A stretch of 64,000 nt of DNA from Lachnospiraceae bacterium Marseille-Q4251 (GCA_018223435.1 JAGTTO010000001.1:806001-870000); one strand, 5' to 3'; shown: positions 51,532-59,756, counted from the stretch's first letter. The notes: generated by a model from the sequence alone, not told the origin. A program made the numbers and translations.

Positions 51532-52718
51532 CCTGCAGCCAGCTTGTATTTTTTGTACTGCCTTACCGCAAAATGGTTCGGGTCTTTCTGCTCCAGTTCA
51601 TCAAACATCAGATCCACTGGATTCTTGAAATTCTCATCATCTTCCCTGGCTTCTGACGCATTGATCATTTCCAACAGAGTATTAAAATTTTTTTCTTCTT
51701 CCCTGCCTTCATACCAGATATAACCAATCAGGGCACAATAATAGAGTTTTTCCGCCTTTACCCAAAAATCCTCACCCGATTGCTGCCCTTCACCTTTGGT
51801 GTTAGCAATAATAGTTGTTACCAGTTTTAGAATATCTTTTTCACTGCAGATATATACAAATGGATTATAGTGCATGGATTTTTTGAAATTAATTGTATTC
51901 AAAACTTTGATTTTATACGGTTCGTATATAATTTTTCCCTCTTTGTCCCGCACGATTTTTCCATTCTCATCCGTCATCGGACTGCCTTTTGCCAGCATAC
52001 TGCCAACTTCCAGAAGCACAGTTCCCTTCGGATCAGTAATCACATAAGAGCTGTGCATCTGCATAATGTTAGGCTTTACAAAAAATCTGGTTTTTCCAGA
52101 ACCGGAACCGCCAATTACCAGAATGTTTTTATTCCTGGCGTATTTCGGATTCTTTGGTCTGCTTGACATAGTAAGACTCTCTGTTTCTGTGAGAATAATA
52201 TTATTTTCAAATTCAGGATCCGCATATGGTCGTATATCTTTTTCTGTTCCCCATCTAGCAGAACCATACTCCACACCCAGCCGATATTTCCTGGCATTTT
52301 TCGTGCGGTAAATAATAACAAGTTTTACAACCACGCCTCCTGCGATTCCCCAAAACAGATCCATATGATTCAAACTTGGCCAGAGATTCCGAAACGCCAG
52401 TTCAAAGTAAGTAATAGTGTTCATAAATTTATCCCAGGAAGTTGCTCCGGTGTTTACCCGATACAGCCAGGCAATCTTATTGAAAAAATAAGCAAACATC
52501 AGATAGGGGAAATTAGCTAAAAACAGCTTTTTCTGATCTGCCCTCTTCAATTCACTTGCCTTATCCGTGATCAGATTTTTCACATCCGCAAGCATTTTTC
52601 CTGGGATACTCTCTGAAGAAAAAACAGCTTTTCCAGATATTTTTCTCTTTTTCGGAGAACCTCTGATATGCTGAACTTTTCCTCTTTTTTTCTTATGCTG
52701 CTGTTTTTTCTCCGTCAT
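51532..52718 (-). pseudogene. virD4: virD4 fragment 1 of 3 (N terminus)
   Basis: Starts ATG 52718 (GAGGGCAG), overlapping the DUF3801 stop as ATGA. 395 codons of virD4 end at LAAG, then seven bases of element A add DICSK and a stop. Two membrane helices (about 65-85 and 120-140), then 'YGSARWGTEKDI' and Walker A VIGGSGSGKTRFFVKPN. VirD4/TcpA couples the relaxosome to the secretion channel. Walker B lies on fragment 2, so this product, if made, is an ATPase stub. Confidence 0.92.
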
Positions 52719-53197
52719 AAACTCTGCCCTCTGTCTTTCTGCTGTTCTCTTGCTCGTTCTCTGTTCTTTCCTTTAGACACAGCATCCTTAAAGTGCATGA
52801 GTTTTTTCATAACAGATGGTTTATCCTTTTTGTTCATCTGGACACCCAAATATTTCTTAAATGCTAGATTCATCATTTCTGTATCCTGCCCTTTAAAAAA
52901 CACATAGTAGGTCGGTGGCTTGGTTGAACTGTCTTTTTTCAAGGCAAAATCTAAGCGGTATTTCTTCGCCACACGTTCAAAAGACTTGATATTTCCATCT
53001 GTGATCTCAATATTAGATAAACCAGAACCCTGGCTTTTCAATTCTTTGTATGACTGTTTTCCAACCTTATAAGGATTCCTTCCCTTTTGCTGCTGTCCTG
53101 ACAGATACTTCCGCAGCATATTTTTTAACACGTCGGCAGTCACTCTTGCAGTTTTAACCGACAATGCGATTGTTTTCTGTGTAACTTCTTCCTGCAA
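52715..53197 (-). CDS. DUF3801 protein of Tn1549-type conjugation operon
   Basis: 160 residues from TTG 53197 (AAAGGAGG upstream). 'KTARVTADVLKNMLRKYLSGQQQ', 'KVGKQSYKELKSQGSGLSNIEITDGNIKSFERVAKKYRLDFAL', 'YYVFFKGQDTEMMNLAFKKYL' are the DUF3801 hallmarks. The family always lies directly before virD4 in these elements and may act with it. Basic, Ser/Arg-rich C terminus. Confidence 0.88.
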   Translation of the reverse strand: MQEEVTQKTIALSVKTARVTADVLKNMLRKYLSGQQQKGRNPYKVGKQSYKELKSQGSGLSNIEITDGNIKSFERVAKKYRLDFALKKDSSTKPPTYYVFFKGQDTEMMNLAFKKYLGVQMNKKDKPSVMKKLMHFKDAVSKGKNRERAREQQKDRGQSL

Positions 53198-53290
53198 TTT
53201 GCACGCCTCCTTTCGATTCCGATCAGCAAATTACGGTGGCACTAACAGATGGGGGAGATATATTTTCATCGGAATTTGGCTCCTTTCCAC

Positions 53291-53311
53291 TTCCCGACAA
53301 ATTGTCGAGAA
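53291..53311. promoter_or_regulatory. 21-bp palindrome, copy 2
   Basis: TTCCCGACAA-A-TTGTCGAGAA, about 95 bases upstream of the DUF3801-virD4 operon start. See copies at 24458 and 55279. Confidence 0.65.
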
Positions 53312-53382
53312 GTCCTCTCTTAAATATAAAAAGCCGACTGATTCCAATTTCTAATAAAATGGACCAACCGGCTACAAATTCT

Positions 53383-54099
53383 CTATTTCGTTTTTTCATT
53401 AATAAGCTGTTTTTTTATGAATACCAGCATTGAAATGAACTCAACTAACAACTCATATGCACTATGTATATCATCCGTTCCATATTCAACAATTCCATTA
53501 TGCAGAATATTATTTCTAAACGGAATTCTTTTATCAATTTCCTTTGTATAAGCGTCAGTATTTGCAAACACTACATATGTAATTCCCATAACGTAAAGTT
53601 TTCCCACACTCTCAGAAGACATTCCCTCATTTTCATCTATAGACATTCGTTTTACTATTTGTTTCACTTTTGAATAAGGCTGTTTCGTGTAATTTAAAGT
53701 ATTATATATTAACGGTTCTATATGTGATAACAATATTACTAATTTTTCACGTTCACTTATGGATGGATTGCTTATAATACTTTTTATATAACAATGTAAT
53801 TTATTTTCTTGCTCATAATACTCCATAAGTTCTTCTTCCGCATCTTCTTTATCAATAAGCCCATAACTGTCTACCAACCACCAGACATCTTCATAATTCA
53901 AATCATAATTACTTAGTTTTTGAACGTTTGCAAAAAGTTGCGTATTCTTAACATCATCTGGTATATTTTTTAAAAATTCTGTCAAACTTCCAAATAAAGT
54001 ATCTGGTATATTTTGTGAGAAACGACTTATTTTTTTTGAAAACTCAAGTAACACATCACCCAATTTATCTGTATCTATAAAATGATCTTCTTTATTCAT
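53383..54099 (-). CDS. AT-rich cargo protein with HEPN-like R-x4-H motif
   Basis: 238 residues, all-helical prediction. Near the C terminus 'KRIPFRNNILHNGIVEYGTDDIHSAYELLVEFISMLVFI' contains R-N-N-I-L-H, the R-x4-H form shared by HEPN ribonucleases and structural HEPN proteins, preceded by 'YVVFANTDAYTKEID'. This resembles the C-terminal HEPN of abortive-infection proteins. Its codon use is more AT-rich than the conjugation genes on both sides, so it looks like inserted cargo between DUF3801 and the regulator. No promoter recognised. Confidence 0.55.
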   Translation of the reverse strand: MNKEDHFIDTDKLGDVLLEFSKKISRFSQNIPDTLFGSLTEFLKNIPDDVKNTQLFANVQKLSNYDLNYEDVWWLVDSYGLIDKEDAEEELMEYYEQENKLHCYIKSIISNPSISEREKLVILLSHIEPLIYNTLNYTKQPYSKVKQIVKRMSIDENEGMSSESVGKLYVMGITYVVFANTDAYTKEIDKRIPFRNNILHNGIVEYGTDDIHSAYELLVEFISMLVFIKKQLINEKTK

Positions 54100-54160
54100 C
54101 AGACCCTCCCTCTACTTATTTGTTCAATTTATTTTATTATAACCAATCATACTTATTCTG

Positions 54161-54967
54161 TCATTTATTTCTTAAACTCAGTAATAAATATACAGTACTG
54201 AATTGCACATACAACTTTCCTTCTTCCCAATCCATCTGATCCATCAGTAAACACTGAAATAATACATCTACATCCTGCAATTTATAAATCCGATTGCACG
54301 TTTCTGACAAACCTTTTAATTCCAGAACCTCTTGCATTGCGTTTCGCCTGTGCATAAGGCATTGCAGATATAATGCTTCCAGATGTTTCTGACTGAAAAT
54401 AAGTGCTGTGATATCCTGTTCATTAACAGTACATTTACGTTTTTCTAACTCTTCCTGGGAAATATCCAGAAAACACCGGATATTTTCGACATATACATCA
54501 CCATCAAATGTTGGATGTTTTTTCTTAATCCATCGTTTCGCCGCTACCTCCATATTCTTTCTGTCTCGATCAGATCTGGCACTACGGAAATTCAGCCTTT
54601 TGCCCATTTCTGCATAGATATTACTTTTCACCTGCCGATCTGCCAAAGCTGCGTATTCTTCATTGCGAAAAAAATAATCTAATAGTTGGTTCATCTTAGC
54701 CTGACTATCTACCAAATGATAACATTCCTCGGAAAACCCTAAACCCGCAAATGCAACTGGCGCACTTCCTTTTTTGATTTCTTTTTCAATTACTCTCAAA
54801 ATGTCTCTCTTTGATTCCATTTCTTGCTTTCCTTTCTCTTCTTCAATTTTCTGATTCTGTTCACAGATCATCAATAAGTTTTCATCTGCTCTTTTCGCTG
54901 TCAGTGTTAATGAATAACAAACCAAAGCCAGAAATAGTGATATCAATGCACTTCCTACACCAATCAT
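54161..54967 (-). CDS. Membrane-anchored helical protein next to XRE regulator
   Basis: 268 residues from ATG 54967 (GGAGGGGG), overlapping the regulator stop (ATGA). One N-terminal membrane helix 'MIGVGSALISLFLALVCYSLTL', then a coiled coil 'NQKIEEEKGKQEMESKRDILRVIEKEIKKG' and a helical cytosolic or external domain. No family recognised. The tight coupling with the XRE gene suggests a regulator-sensor or anti-repressor pair, which is inference. Confidence 0.55.
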   Translation of the reverse strand: MIGVGSALISLFLALVCYSLTLTAKRADENLLMICEQNQKIEEEKGKQEMESKRDILRVIEKEIKKGSAPVAFAGLGFSEECYHLVDSQAKMNQLLDYFFRNEEYAALADRQVKSNIYAEMGKRLNFRSARSDRDRKNMEVAAKRWIKKKHPTFDGDVYVENIRCFLDISQEELEKRKCTVNEQDITALIFSQKHLEALYLQCLMHRRNAMQEVLELKGLSETCNRIYKLQDVDVLFQCLLMDQMDWEEGKLYVQFSTVYLLLSLRNK

Positions 54968-55260
54968 AAAAACTTTTCCCCCTCCAATACATGAAGCAAT
55001 CCGTCCCACTTAAAAAACGGACTGATTTTTTTCAACATAGCAATCAAGTCCGCTTCATTTTCTATTTCAATGTCCAGAAATTCTATTGCACTGATTTCAA
55101 GTCCATCCGCAATTTTCTTTAATTGTTCTACTTTCGGCTTTCGTATGCCTATTTCATACTTCCGAATTGTATTCACATTAATTCCTGTTCGTTCTGCAAG
55201 CAACTCCTGCGATATCCCTCTCTGTTTCCGAAAATAACGAATCTTTTCATTTATCTCCAT
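54964..55260 (-). CDS. XRE repressor of conjugative backbone
   Basis: 98 residues from ATG 55260. HTH 'KIRYFRKQRGISQELLAERTGINVNTIRKYEIGIRKPKVEQLKKIADGLEISAIEFL' is complete; a short acidic C-terminal domain follows. A longer frame (to 55371) runs through the palindrome and the upstream gene and is not favoured. The 21-bp palindrome at 55279-55299 is 18 bases upstream of the start, and other copies precede transfer genes, so it is the leading candidate to bind it. Confidence 0.8.
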   Translation of the reverse strand: MEINEKIRYFRKQRGISQELLAERTGINVNTIRKYEIGIRKPKVEQLKKIADGLEISAIEFLDIEIENEADLIAMLKKISPFFKWDGLLHVLEGEKFL

Positions 55261-55441
55261 ATCTTTCGTCTGTTGAACTTCTCGACAATTTGTCGGGAAG
55301 CTGTTCCCTTTCCCAGTTTTTTTTTGCTTCATATCCATACATAGATATTTCCTCATCCAATAGCCTTGCAACCATAAAGCAACAAGACAGCAAAAACAAA
55401 AGCACCATTCCTGCCAGAATAATAATTATCAAATCAATCAC
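55247..55441 (-). CDS. Small single-helix membrane protein
   Basis: 64 residues from GTG 55441 (AGGAGAA). 'MIDLIIIILAGMVLLFLLSCCFMVARLL' then a charged tail. The end overlaps the start of the XRE gene and contains the palindrome. Function unknown. Confidence 0.55.
   Translation of the reverse strand: MIDLIIIILAGMVLLFLLSCCFMVARLLDEEISMYGYEAKKNWEREQLPDKLSRSSTDERYGDK
55279..55299. promoter_or_regulatory. 21-bp palindrome, copy 3
   Basis: TTCTCGACAA-T-TTGTCGGGAA, directly upstream of the XRE repressor start. It is the reverse complement of the other copies apart from the central base. Fits an autoregulatory operator. Confidence 0.65.
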
Positions 55442-55500
55442 ATCTCATTCTCCTATGTAAGCGGTACAGAAAAAGCAGCCTTGACAGACTGCTTTTTCAA

Positions 55501-55788
55501 TCACCATATTCTATTTTTGTTCTCATGTAAAAAGGCTTCCGAAATTGTGCGAATCCCAAACGCTAATCCATCTATGTAAGCGTCTCTCTGTTCTGTTTGT
55601 TTAAGATTTAAAGTATATTCCTTGTAATCCTCAAACATTGCCTGCAGATCCGGACTCATTAGACTTATCATTTCCTTTTCTAATGTTTCACACAGTTCCT
55701 TTGTCTCTTCATAACTTTTACTTTGTGTTTCACATTGATTCATTGGATAAATGCTATAATACAATTTTTCCAGTTGCTTTTCGCTCAT
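55501..55788 (-). CDS. DUF6809-like protein (backbone)
   Basis: 95 residues. 'EKLYYSIYPMNQCETQSKSYEETKELCETLEKEMISLMSPDLQAMFEDYKEYTLNL' and 'YIDGLAFGIRTISEAFL' follow the same plan as 35832-36113. Overlaps the DUF6050 gene end by 35 bases. Confidence 0.6.
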   Translation of the reverse strand: MSEKQLEKLYYSIYPMNQCETQSKSYEETKELCETLEKEMISLMSPDLQAMFEDYKEYTLNLKQTEQRDAYIDGLAFGIRTISEAFLHENKNRIW

Positions 55789-56140
55789 TTTTGATCACCA
55801 TTTCTTTCAGTCTTTTTATGATCCATATAATTCCAGAAATGCCGTTTTTTAGCAAAATGCCTGCTACAGCTAATAATCTCCAGGCAAGAACTCCTATTCC
55901 AATCAAACTTCCTACCATCAGTTTAAGTACCACCAAACCAAGCATTTCCCCTGTCCCCACATTTCTTGGAACGACCAACAAAAACATTTTCTGGATTCCG
56001 AAAGGTATTCCCACAAAAAGCAATAATTTTCTCCAGTCTAATATTTCACCATTCATGCACATAGGGTGAACAATTAAGCAGATAATCATAGCTATTGCAC
56101 CAGGAATTATCAATTTTGTTATAATTTCTTTTCCTCTCAT
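55754..56140 (-). CDS. DUF6050-like membrane protein
   Basis: 128 residues with four hydrophobic segments; 'LIVHPMCMNGEILDWRKLLLFVGIPFGIQKMFLLVVPRN' resembles the DUF6050 family of Firmicutes conjugative elements as I remember it. The start overlaps the RepA stop (ATGA). Function unknown. Confidence 0.6.
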   Translation of the reverse strand: MRGKEIITKLIIPGAIAMIICLIVHPMCMNGEILDWRKLLLFVGIPFGIQKMFLLVVPRNVGTGEMLGLVVLKLMVGSLIGIGVLAWRLLAVAGILLKNGISGIIWIIKRLKEMVIKNERKATGKIVL

Positions 56141-57204
56141 ATGCCACCTCCGTACATATCATGATTTACTTTTGCCTGGTAATAATTGCCTATTGTCGTT
56201 ATTGAATTCATAAGACAGGTAAGCAAGTACGCTTTTATGTTCTTTACTTCCCTGGTATTCTCATGCAGACAGTCAAGTACATACTCTATGTGGCTTTCTT
56301 CCAGCAACAATAATCTGCTTTTTACGAACTGATATGGGTATTTCACTCCACTGATCGTAATATTCTCCCGTTCTATGCTGATTGTTTCCACAATTAGTGC
56401 CACAATTTCATCCAACTGTTGCTGTTCCCCTAGTCTGCATCGTTGTACAAGACAGTCATATTCAATATTTCTTTTTACAAGTGCAGTATTCATCTGGAAT
56501 AACTCCATCTCTTCCATCAAATCCATTGACTGCTGTTCGGAAGAATCTGAAAGATTGATAAGATCAGTATTACTTCTGTCAGTATTACTAATATCAGTAT
56601 AATTATAATTAGTATTATTAGGGTCGGTTTTTCCGACTTCTGTACTTCGGTTTTTCCGAACTCTTGACTTCGATTTTTCCGACTTCCAGACTTCGGTTTT
56701 TCCGAACTCTTGACTTCGACTTTCCAGAACTCCAGACTTCGGTTTTTCCGAACTCTTGACTTCGGCTTTTCCGACTTCTTGACTTCGGTTATCATTCTCT
56801 GCTGAATCTAATACTTTTTCTTTTCTATATACAAAGCTCTTTACATAAATAATTGTTGGTTTTCCCAATCCTCTCTTTACTCTTTCAATCAAACCAATTC
56901 CTTTATCAGTATCTAATTCTGCAAGAATTTTCACACCTTTGTCTTTTCCGCAATTCATATATTCCATCACTTGTTCCAATGTAAATATGATATAAACTTT
57001 CCCCTCATTGTCCACCCAATTATTTCTGATAGACAAAGCCATTCTGTCCAGCATCAGCCCATAAAGAACCTTTGCATCGCTGGACAGATTACGGAAATAT
57101 TCATCTGTGAATAATACTTTGGGAATACGGTAAAAAGCAAACTGTTCCGATTCATAATCGTGAAAATAACCAAACTCTATTTTTGTGCTTTCGGATTTTG
57201 CCAT
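56137..57204 (-). CDS. repA: RepA (RepA_N-type) replication initiator of backbone
   Basis: 355 residues from ATG 57204 (AAGGAGG). N-terminal 'FYRIPKVLFTDEYFRNLSSDAKVLYGLMLDRMALS' and 'IFTLEQVMEYMNCGKDKGVKILAELD' are the RepA_N winged helix. A middle part (about 135-215) consists of tandem repeats such as SRSQEFGKTEVWKSEKSKS, then an Asn/Thr-rich run. The C-terminal part resembles DnaD/DUF6017. Lets the excised circle replicate. Followed by DUF6050 and preceded by parB. Confidence 0.88.
   Translation of the reverse strand: MAKSESTKIEFGYFHDYESEQFAFYRIPKVLFTDEYFRNLSSDAKVLYGLMLDRMALSIRNNWVDNEGKVYIIFTLEQVMEYMNCGKDKGVKILAELDTDKGIGLIERVKRGLGKPTIIYVKSFVYRKEKVLDSAENDNRSQEVGKAEVKSSEKPKSGVLESRSQEFGKTEVWKSEKSKSRVRKNRSTEVGKTDPNNTNYNYTDISNTDRSNTDLINLSDSSEQQSMDLMEEMELFQMNTALVKRNIEYDCLVQRCRLGEQQQLDEIVALIVETISIERENITISGVKYPYQFVKSRLLLLEESHIEYVLDCLHENTREVKNIKAYLLTCLMNSITTIGNYYQAKVNHDMYGGGI
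56600..56800. repeat. Tandem repeats in repA linker
   Basis: Degenerate 36- to 39-base units built on AACTCTTGACTTCGGTTTTTCC, encoding about 12 residues each (S-x-E-x-G-K-T/S-E-V-x-K-S-E-K). At least five units. Copy-number variation would change linker length without touching the DNA-binding domain. Confidence 0.65.
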
Positions 57205-57226
57205 TTTGCTTTCCCTCCTTCCCTCG

Positions 57227-58114
57227 TTATTGGCTTTTCTTCCAGTTATCAAGCAGTTCATAGATAACCTGTTCAATCTGTTCTCTGTTATATTCCTTTG
57301 GGAAATACTTTCGTATTTTCTTTTCAGTTAAAGTAACTTTTCCTGTCTCTGTTTTCTTTTCATTCAGAATAAGCTGTACCGCTAATTCTGTCAGATTACC
57401 TTCATCGCTGTATTGCTTCAGTTTTGTTGCCATTGAACCTGTAACAGAGCTTGCTCCAGACACTATGCAGTCTTTCACCCAAATCTGCTCCATTTCTGAT
57501 AAATAGGTTAATGAAACACCTACTGTAAAATTAATCTTTCCTTCATCCAACAATTTCAGCAATTCCGGAATAAGACAGGTCAAGCGTATGTAACGCTGAA
57601 CGGTTCTTCCACTGTCACCTGCAGCCTGTCCAACCAGATCTGCACTGTCAACAGAAACTGCGTTTTCCTCTTTTATGCCTTGATGTTTTACTGCATCCAT
57701 CTTCATCTTATAAGCATATGCCTTTTCGCTTGGAAGCAAATTTTCTCTCTGTATATTAGAATCCACCATAACGATTACGGCTTCATCATCGGTATAGTTC
57801 CGTATGAGTACTGGCATTTTACTTTTTCCAGCCAGTTCGCAACCACGTTTTCTCCTGTGACCAGCAATCAGTTCATATCCTCCCTCTGCGCGAGGACGTA
57901 CCAATGCAGGATTTAAGATGCCATAATTCTTGATACTTTCTACTGTTTCAGCCATTTTTTCATCATCATTTACATGAAATGGATGATTTCTAAAAGGATG
58001 TAACTCATTTAATGGCACTTCAACAATCTGATTAAGAGTATTCTGTTCGGCTTCATTGATTCCAAGCAATTCATCATAAGAAGTAAGCTGAATTTCTTTC
58101 TTAGGTTTACGCAT
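57227..58114 (-). CDS. parB: ParB-family partition protein
   Basis: 295 residues. 'IVEVPLNELHPFRNHPFHVNDDEKM' (box I), 'YELIAGHRRKRGCELAG' and 'VMVDSNIQRENLLPSEKAYAYKM' are the ParB/Noc CTPase motifs (GHRR is the catalytic-site motif), followed by an HTH. Overlaps parA by 8 bases. Its binding site is unknown; no canonical parS was found. Confidence 0.93.
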   Translation of the reverse strand: MRKPKKEIQLTSYDELLGINEAEQNTLNQIVEVPLNELHPFRNHPFHVNDDEKMAETVESIKNYGILNPALVRPRAEGGYELIAGHRRKRGCELAGKSKMPVLIRNYTDDEAVIVMVDSNIQRENLLPSEKAYAYKMKMDAVKHQGIKEENAVSVDSADLVGQAAGDSGRTVQRYIRLTCLIPELLKLLDEGKINFTVGVSLTYLSEMEQIWVKDCIVSGASSVTGSMATKLKQYSDEGNLTELAVQLILNEKKTETGKVTLTEKKIRKYFPKEYNREQIEQVIYELLDNWKKSQ

Positions 58115-58883
58115 GATTCAGCACCTCCTGGACAAGTGCCTGATAACTGTACGCACCTTTTCCTTTTGCATAATAAGAAAAAATACTGACACCTTCTGAT
58201 GCAGTTTCGGCAAGAGCCTCTGTTCTTGGAATCGTCTGATCAAAAATTCTAATCTCTGCTCCATAAGCATCTCGTACTGCCTGCTTATTTCTCTTTGAAT
58301 TATTATAATGACTGCTGTCCATTGTAAACAGAATCCCTTCAATTTGTAAATCAGGATTAAATCTCTGATGAATGCCTTTCACAACTTTCAGTAATTCCAT
58401 GAGGCCATCTGCCGCATAGTATTGAGGCTGCACCGGAATCAAAACGCTATCAGCCGCACTTAACGCATTAATTGTCATCATTCCCAACGAGGGCATACAA
58501 TCAATCAGGATATAGTCATAATCATTTTCCAAAAGTTCCAGATATTCTTTTAAGACTTTTTCTCTGTCCTCTACCGTAAATAATGACATGTCCATTCCCG
58601 AAAGAAGTTTATTAGATGGAATTACATCTATTCCTTCCTCATGGTGTAAAATTGCTTCCCTAGGATCAAATTCTAATCCCATAATGATATTTTCCATCAT
58701 TGTTTTCAATGTTACCCTTAAGTTCTTTGGAAAACCAAGTCCCATTGTCAAATGTCCCTGTGGATCAGCATCTATCAGCATTACACGTTTTCCAACCTTA
58801 GACAGTCCTACTCCAAGATTAATAGTGGTTGTAGTCTTTGCTACTCCACCTTTTTGATTTGCGATTGCGATTATTTTGCACAT
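58107..58883 (-). CDS. parA: ParA-family partition ATPase
   Basis: 258 residues. Deviant Walker A 'NQKGGVAKTTTTINLG', 'MLIDADPQGHLTMGLGF', 'YILIDCMPSLGMMTINAL'. Standard chromosomal-type ParA of Tn1549-like elements; segregates the circular or replicated form. First of the parA-parB-repA set. Confidence 0.95.
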   Translation of the reverse strand: MCKIIAIANQKGGVAKTTTTINLGVGLSKVGKRVMLIDADPQGHLTMGLGFPKNLRVTLKTMMENIIMGLEFDPREAILHHEEGIDVIPSNKLLSGMDMSLFTVEDREKVLKEYLELLENDYDYILIDCMPSLGMMTINALSAADSVLIPVQPQYYAADGLMELLKVVKGIHQRFNPDLQIEGILFTMDSSHYNNSKRNKQAVRDAYGAEIRIFDQTIPRTEALAETASEGVSIFSYYAKGKGAYSYQALVQEVLNHA

Positions 58884-58906
58884 GATATAATTCTCCTGTT
58901 TTTCTA

Positions 58907-59083
58907 CTATTTTTTATTTACATTACTTTTTTCAATTTCAGCATAAGCTCTATAATATTTGCTCGTCCCTTTATTGGAATAAAGTTCCGATAATTCCATA
59001 ACTTCAATTTTAGGATGACGCTGCAGGATTTTCTGAAACCATGCAATATCATTTTTTGTTCCCATCAGTCTCACTTTCAGCAT
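58907..59083 (-). CDS. DUF3970 protein
   Basis: 58 residues from ATG 59083 (GGAGGA), overlapping the preceding stop as TAATG. 'KVRLMGTKNDIAWFQKILQRHPKIEVMELSELYSNKGTSKYYRAYAEIE' has the whole DUF3970 pattern. Function unknown. Confidence 0.8.
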   Translation of the reverse strand: MLKVRLMGTKNDIAWFQKILQRHPKIEVMELSELYSNKGTSKYYRAYAEIEKSNVNKK

Positions 59084-59541
59084 TAATCTATTCCTCCAAG
59101 CATGGCATGTAACTTTTGATTGTACACTACATATTCCGGATAACGGATCTGTACTGCCTGCCAAAAATATGGTGCATATGCACAGCAGAAGATATCCTCT
59201 ACTGTATACTGTCTGCACTCGTTTACCTGTTCCTCTGCATCTTCATAATCCCAAACGCTTGGCGTGCTGTTACAGTACAGATTAAATGCCATCCTCACTA
59301 CTTTTAAGCTACCGCTTGTCTGCCATCCTTCATGTAAACATTTCGTTTTAACAGACCCCGTTTTAAAATTATAAATTCTGTCAGCATTTTTTCTGGTATC
59401 TCCATTAATACCCAGACAATAACACAATGCCTTATGGTACACATCCTGATACCGTACTTCTTGTAATTTTTCATAGTAGAATTTTTCATGTGCATCACTG
59501 ATAAAAATAATGTTTTCTGCTCCTAACGCTGTACTTTTCAT
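59083..59541 (-). CDS. DUF6075 protein, first gene at right end
   Basis: 152 residues from ATG 59541 (AAGGAGG). 'ISDAHEKFYYEKLQEVRYQDVYHKALCYCLGINGDTRKNADRIYNFK' and 'GWQTSGSLKVVRMAFNLYCNSTPSV' correspond to DUF6075 as I remember it. Starts the minus-strand backbone operon, so its promoter lies between 59542 and about 59640. Confidence 0.75.
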   Translation of the reverse strand: MKSTALGAENIIFISDAHEKFYYEKLQEVRYQDVYHKALCYCLGINGDTRKNADRIYNFKTGSVKTKCLHEGWQTSGSLKVVRMAFNLYCNSTPSVWDYEDAEEQVNECRQYTVEDIFCCAYAPYFWQAVQIRYPEYVVYNQKLHAMLGGID

Positions 59542-59565
59542 TTTGAACCTCCTTGAAATAAAAAA

Positions 59566-59603
59566 GGACCTTACCAATTGTTCTACCAATTAATAAGGTC
59601 ATA
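59566..59603. other. Hairpin near right end
   Basis: GACCTTA/TAAGGTC arms plus CCAATT repeats; T-poor on one side and A-rich on the other. Could be a terminator reading into the element from the chromosome or part of the promoter region of the DUF6075 operon. Confidence 0.4.
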
Positions 59604-59643
59604 CTATATGTTACTTTTCACAATTCGTGCTAGGGATTCCTCT

Positions 59644-59756
59644 TTAGTAAAAACTTAGTAAAACATCCCTACTGGTTCAAAAATATACTGTAAAATCAAG
59701 GTTTTTCAGAATTTTGCTAAGGTAGTGCCGTGGCAGATAAAAAGCACTTTTATCAT
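59644..59756. other. Right attachment region: arm repeats and LMW-PTP remnant
   Basis: Direct repeats TTAGTAAA (59644-59651, 59655-59662) are followed by the phosphatase remnant 59726-59756. On the minus strand the remnant reads ATG and codes for MIKVLFICHGT, with GAGG 9 bases upstream, then diverges. It therefore looks like the original 5' end of the host phosphatase gene or its attP equivalent, cut off from its body at 11.8 kb. Confidence 0.75.

Larger units (their letters stand above)
37178..51533. mobile_element. Element A: 14.35-kb serine-recombinase mobilizable element in virD4
   Basis: Its edges are fixed by virD4: GCTGCAGG-TGATATATGC on the right and ACAATTTGTCTCTGG-TAAGACAGC on the left; removing it restores GCAGGTAAGACA. 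GG is the shared dinucleotide. The recombinase gene starts 92 bases from the right edge. Contents: replication pair, TnpW, toxin-antitoxin, MOBQ relaxase with oriT, three sigma-like genes, an AT-rich ABC transporter/ECF sigma operon, XRE regulator, TnpV and recombinase. Confidence 0.87.
11819..59756. mobile_element. Composite Tn916/Tn1549-like integrative element in the LMW-PTP gene
   Basis: About 48 kb bounded by two copies of the phosphatase 5' end. It contains Tn916-like int/xis at the left end and a Tn1549-like backbone at the right (ParA, ParB, RepA, DUF3801, VirD4, Maff2). Into this are nested two serine-recombinase elements (A and B), and one mobilizable unit (C) replaces the missing transfer genes. 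Base composition changes sharply between blocks: AT-rich at 44.8-48.4 and 53.3-60 kb, GC-rich at 28-36 and 38-44 kb. No VirB4, VirB6 or Tn1549-type relaxase was found, so it is likely mobilizable and not self-transmissible. Confidence 0.75.

Noticed and set aside
57227..58883. Canonical parS (TGTTTCACGTGAAACA) near parAB
   Set aside because: Not present in the surrounding sequence; the 21-bp palindrome is kept only as an alternative ParB site.
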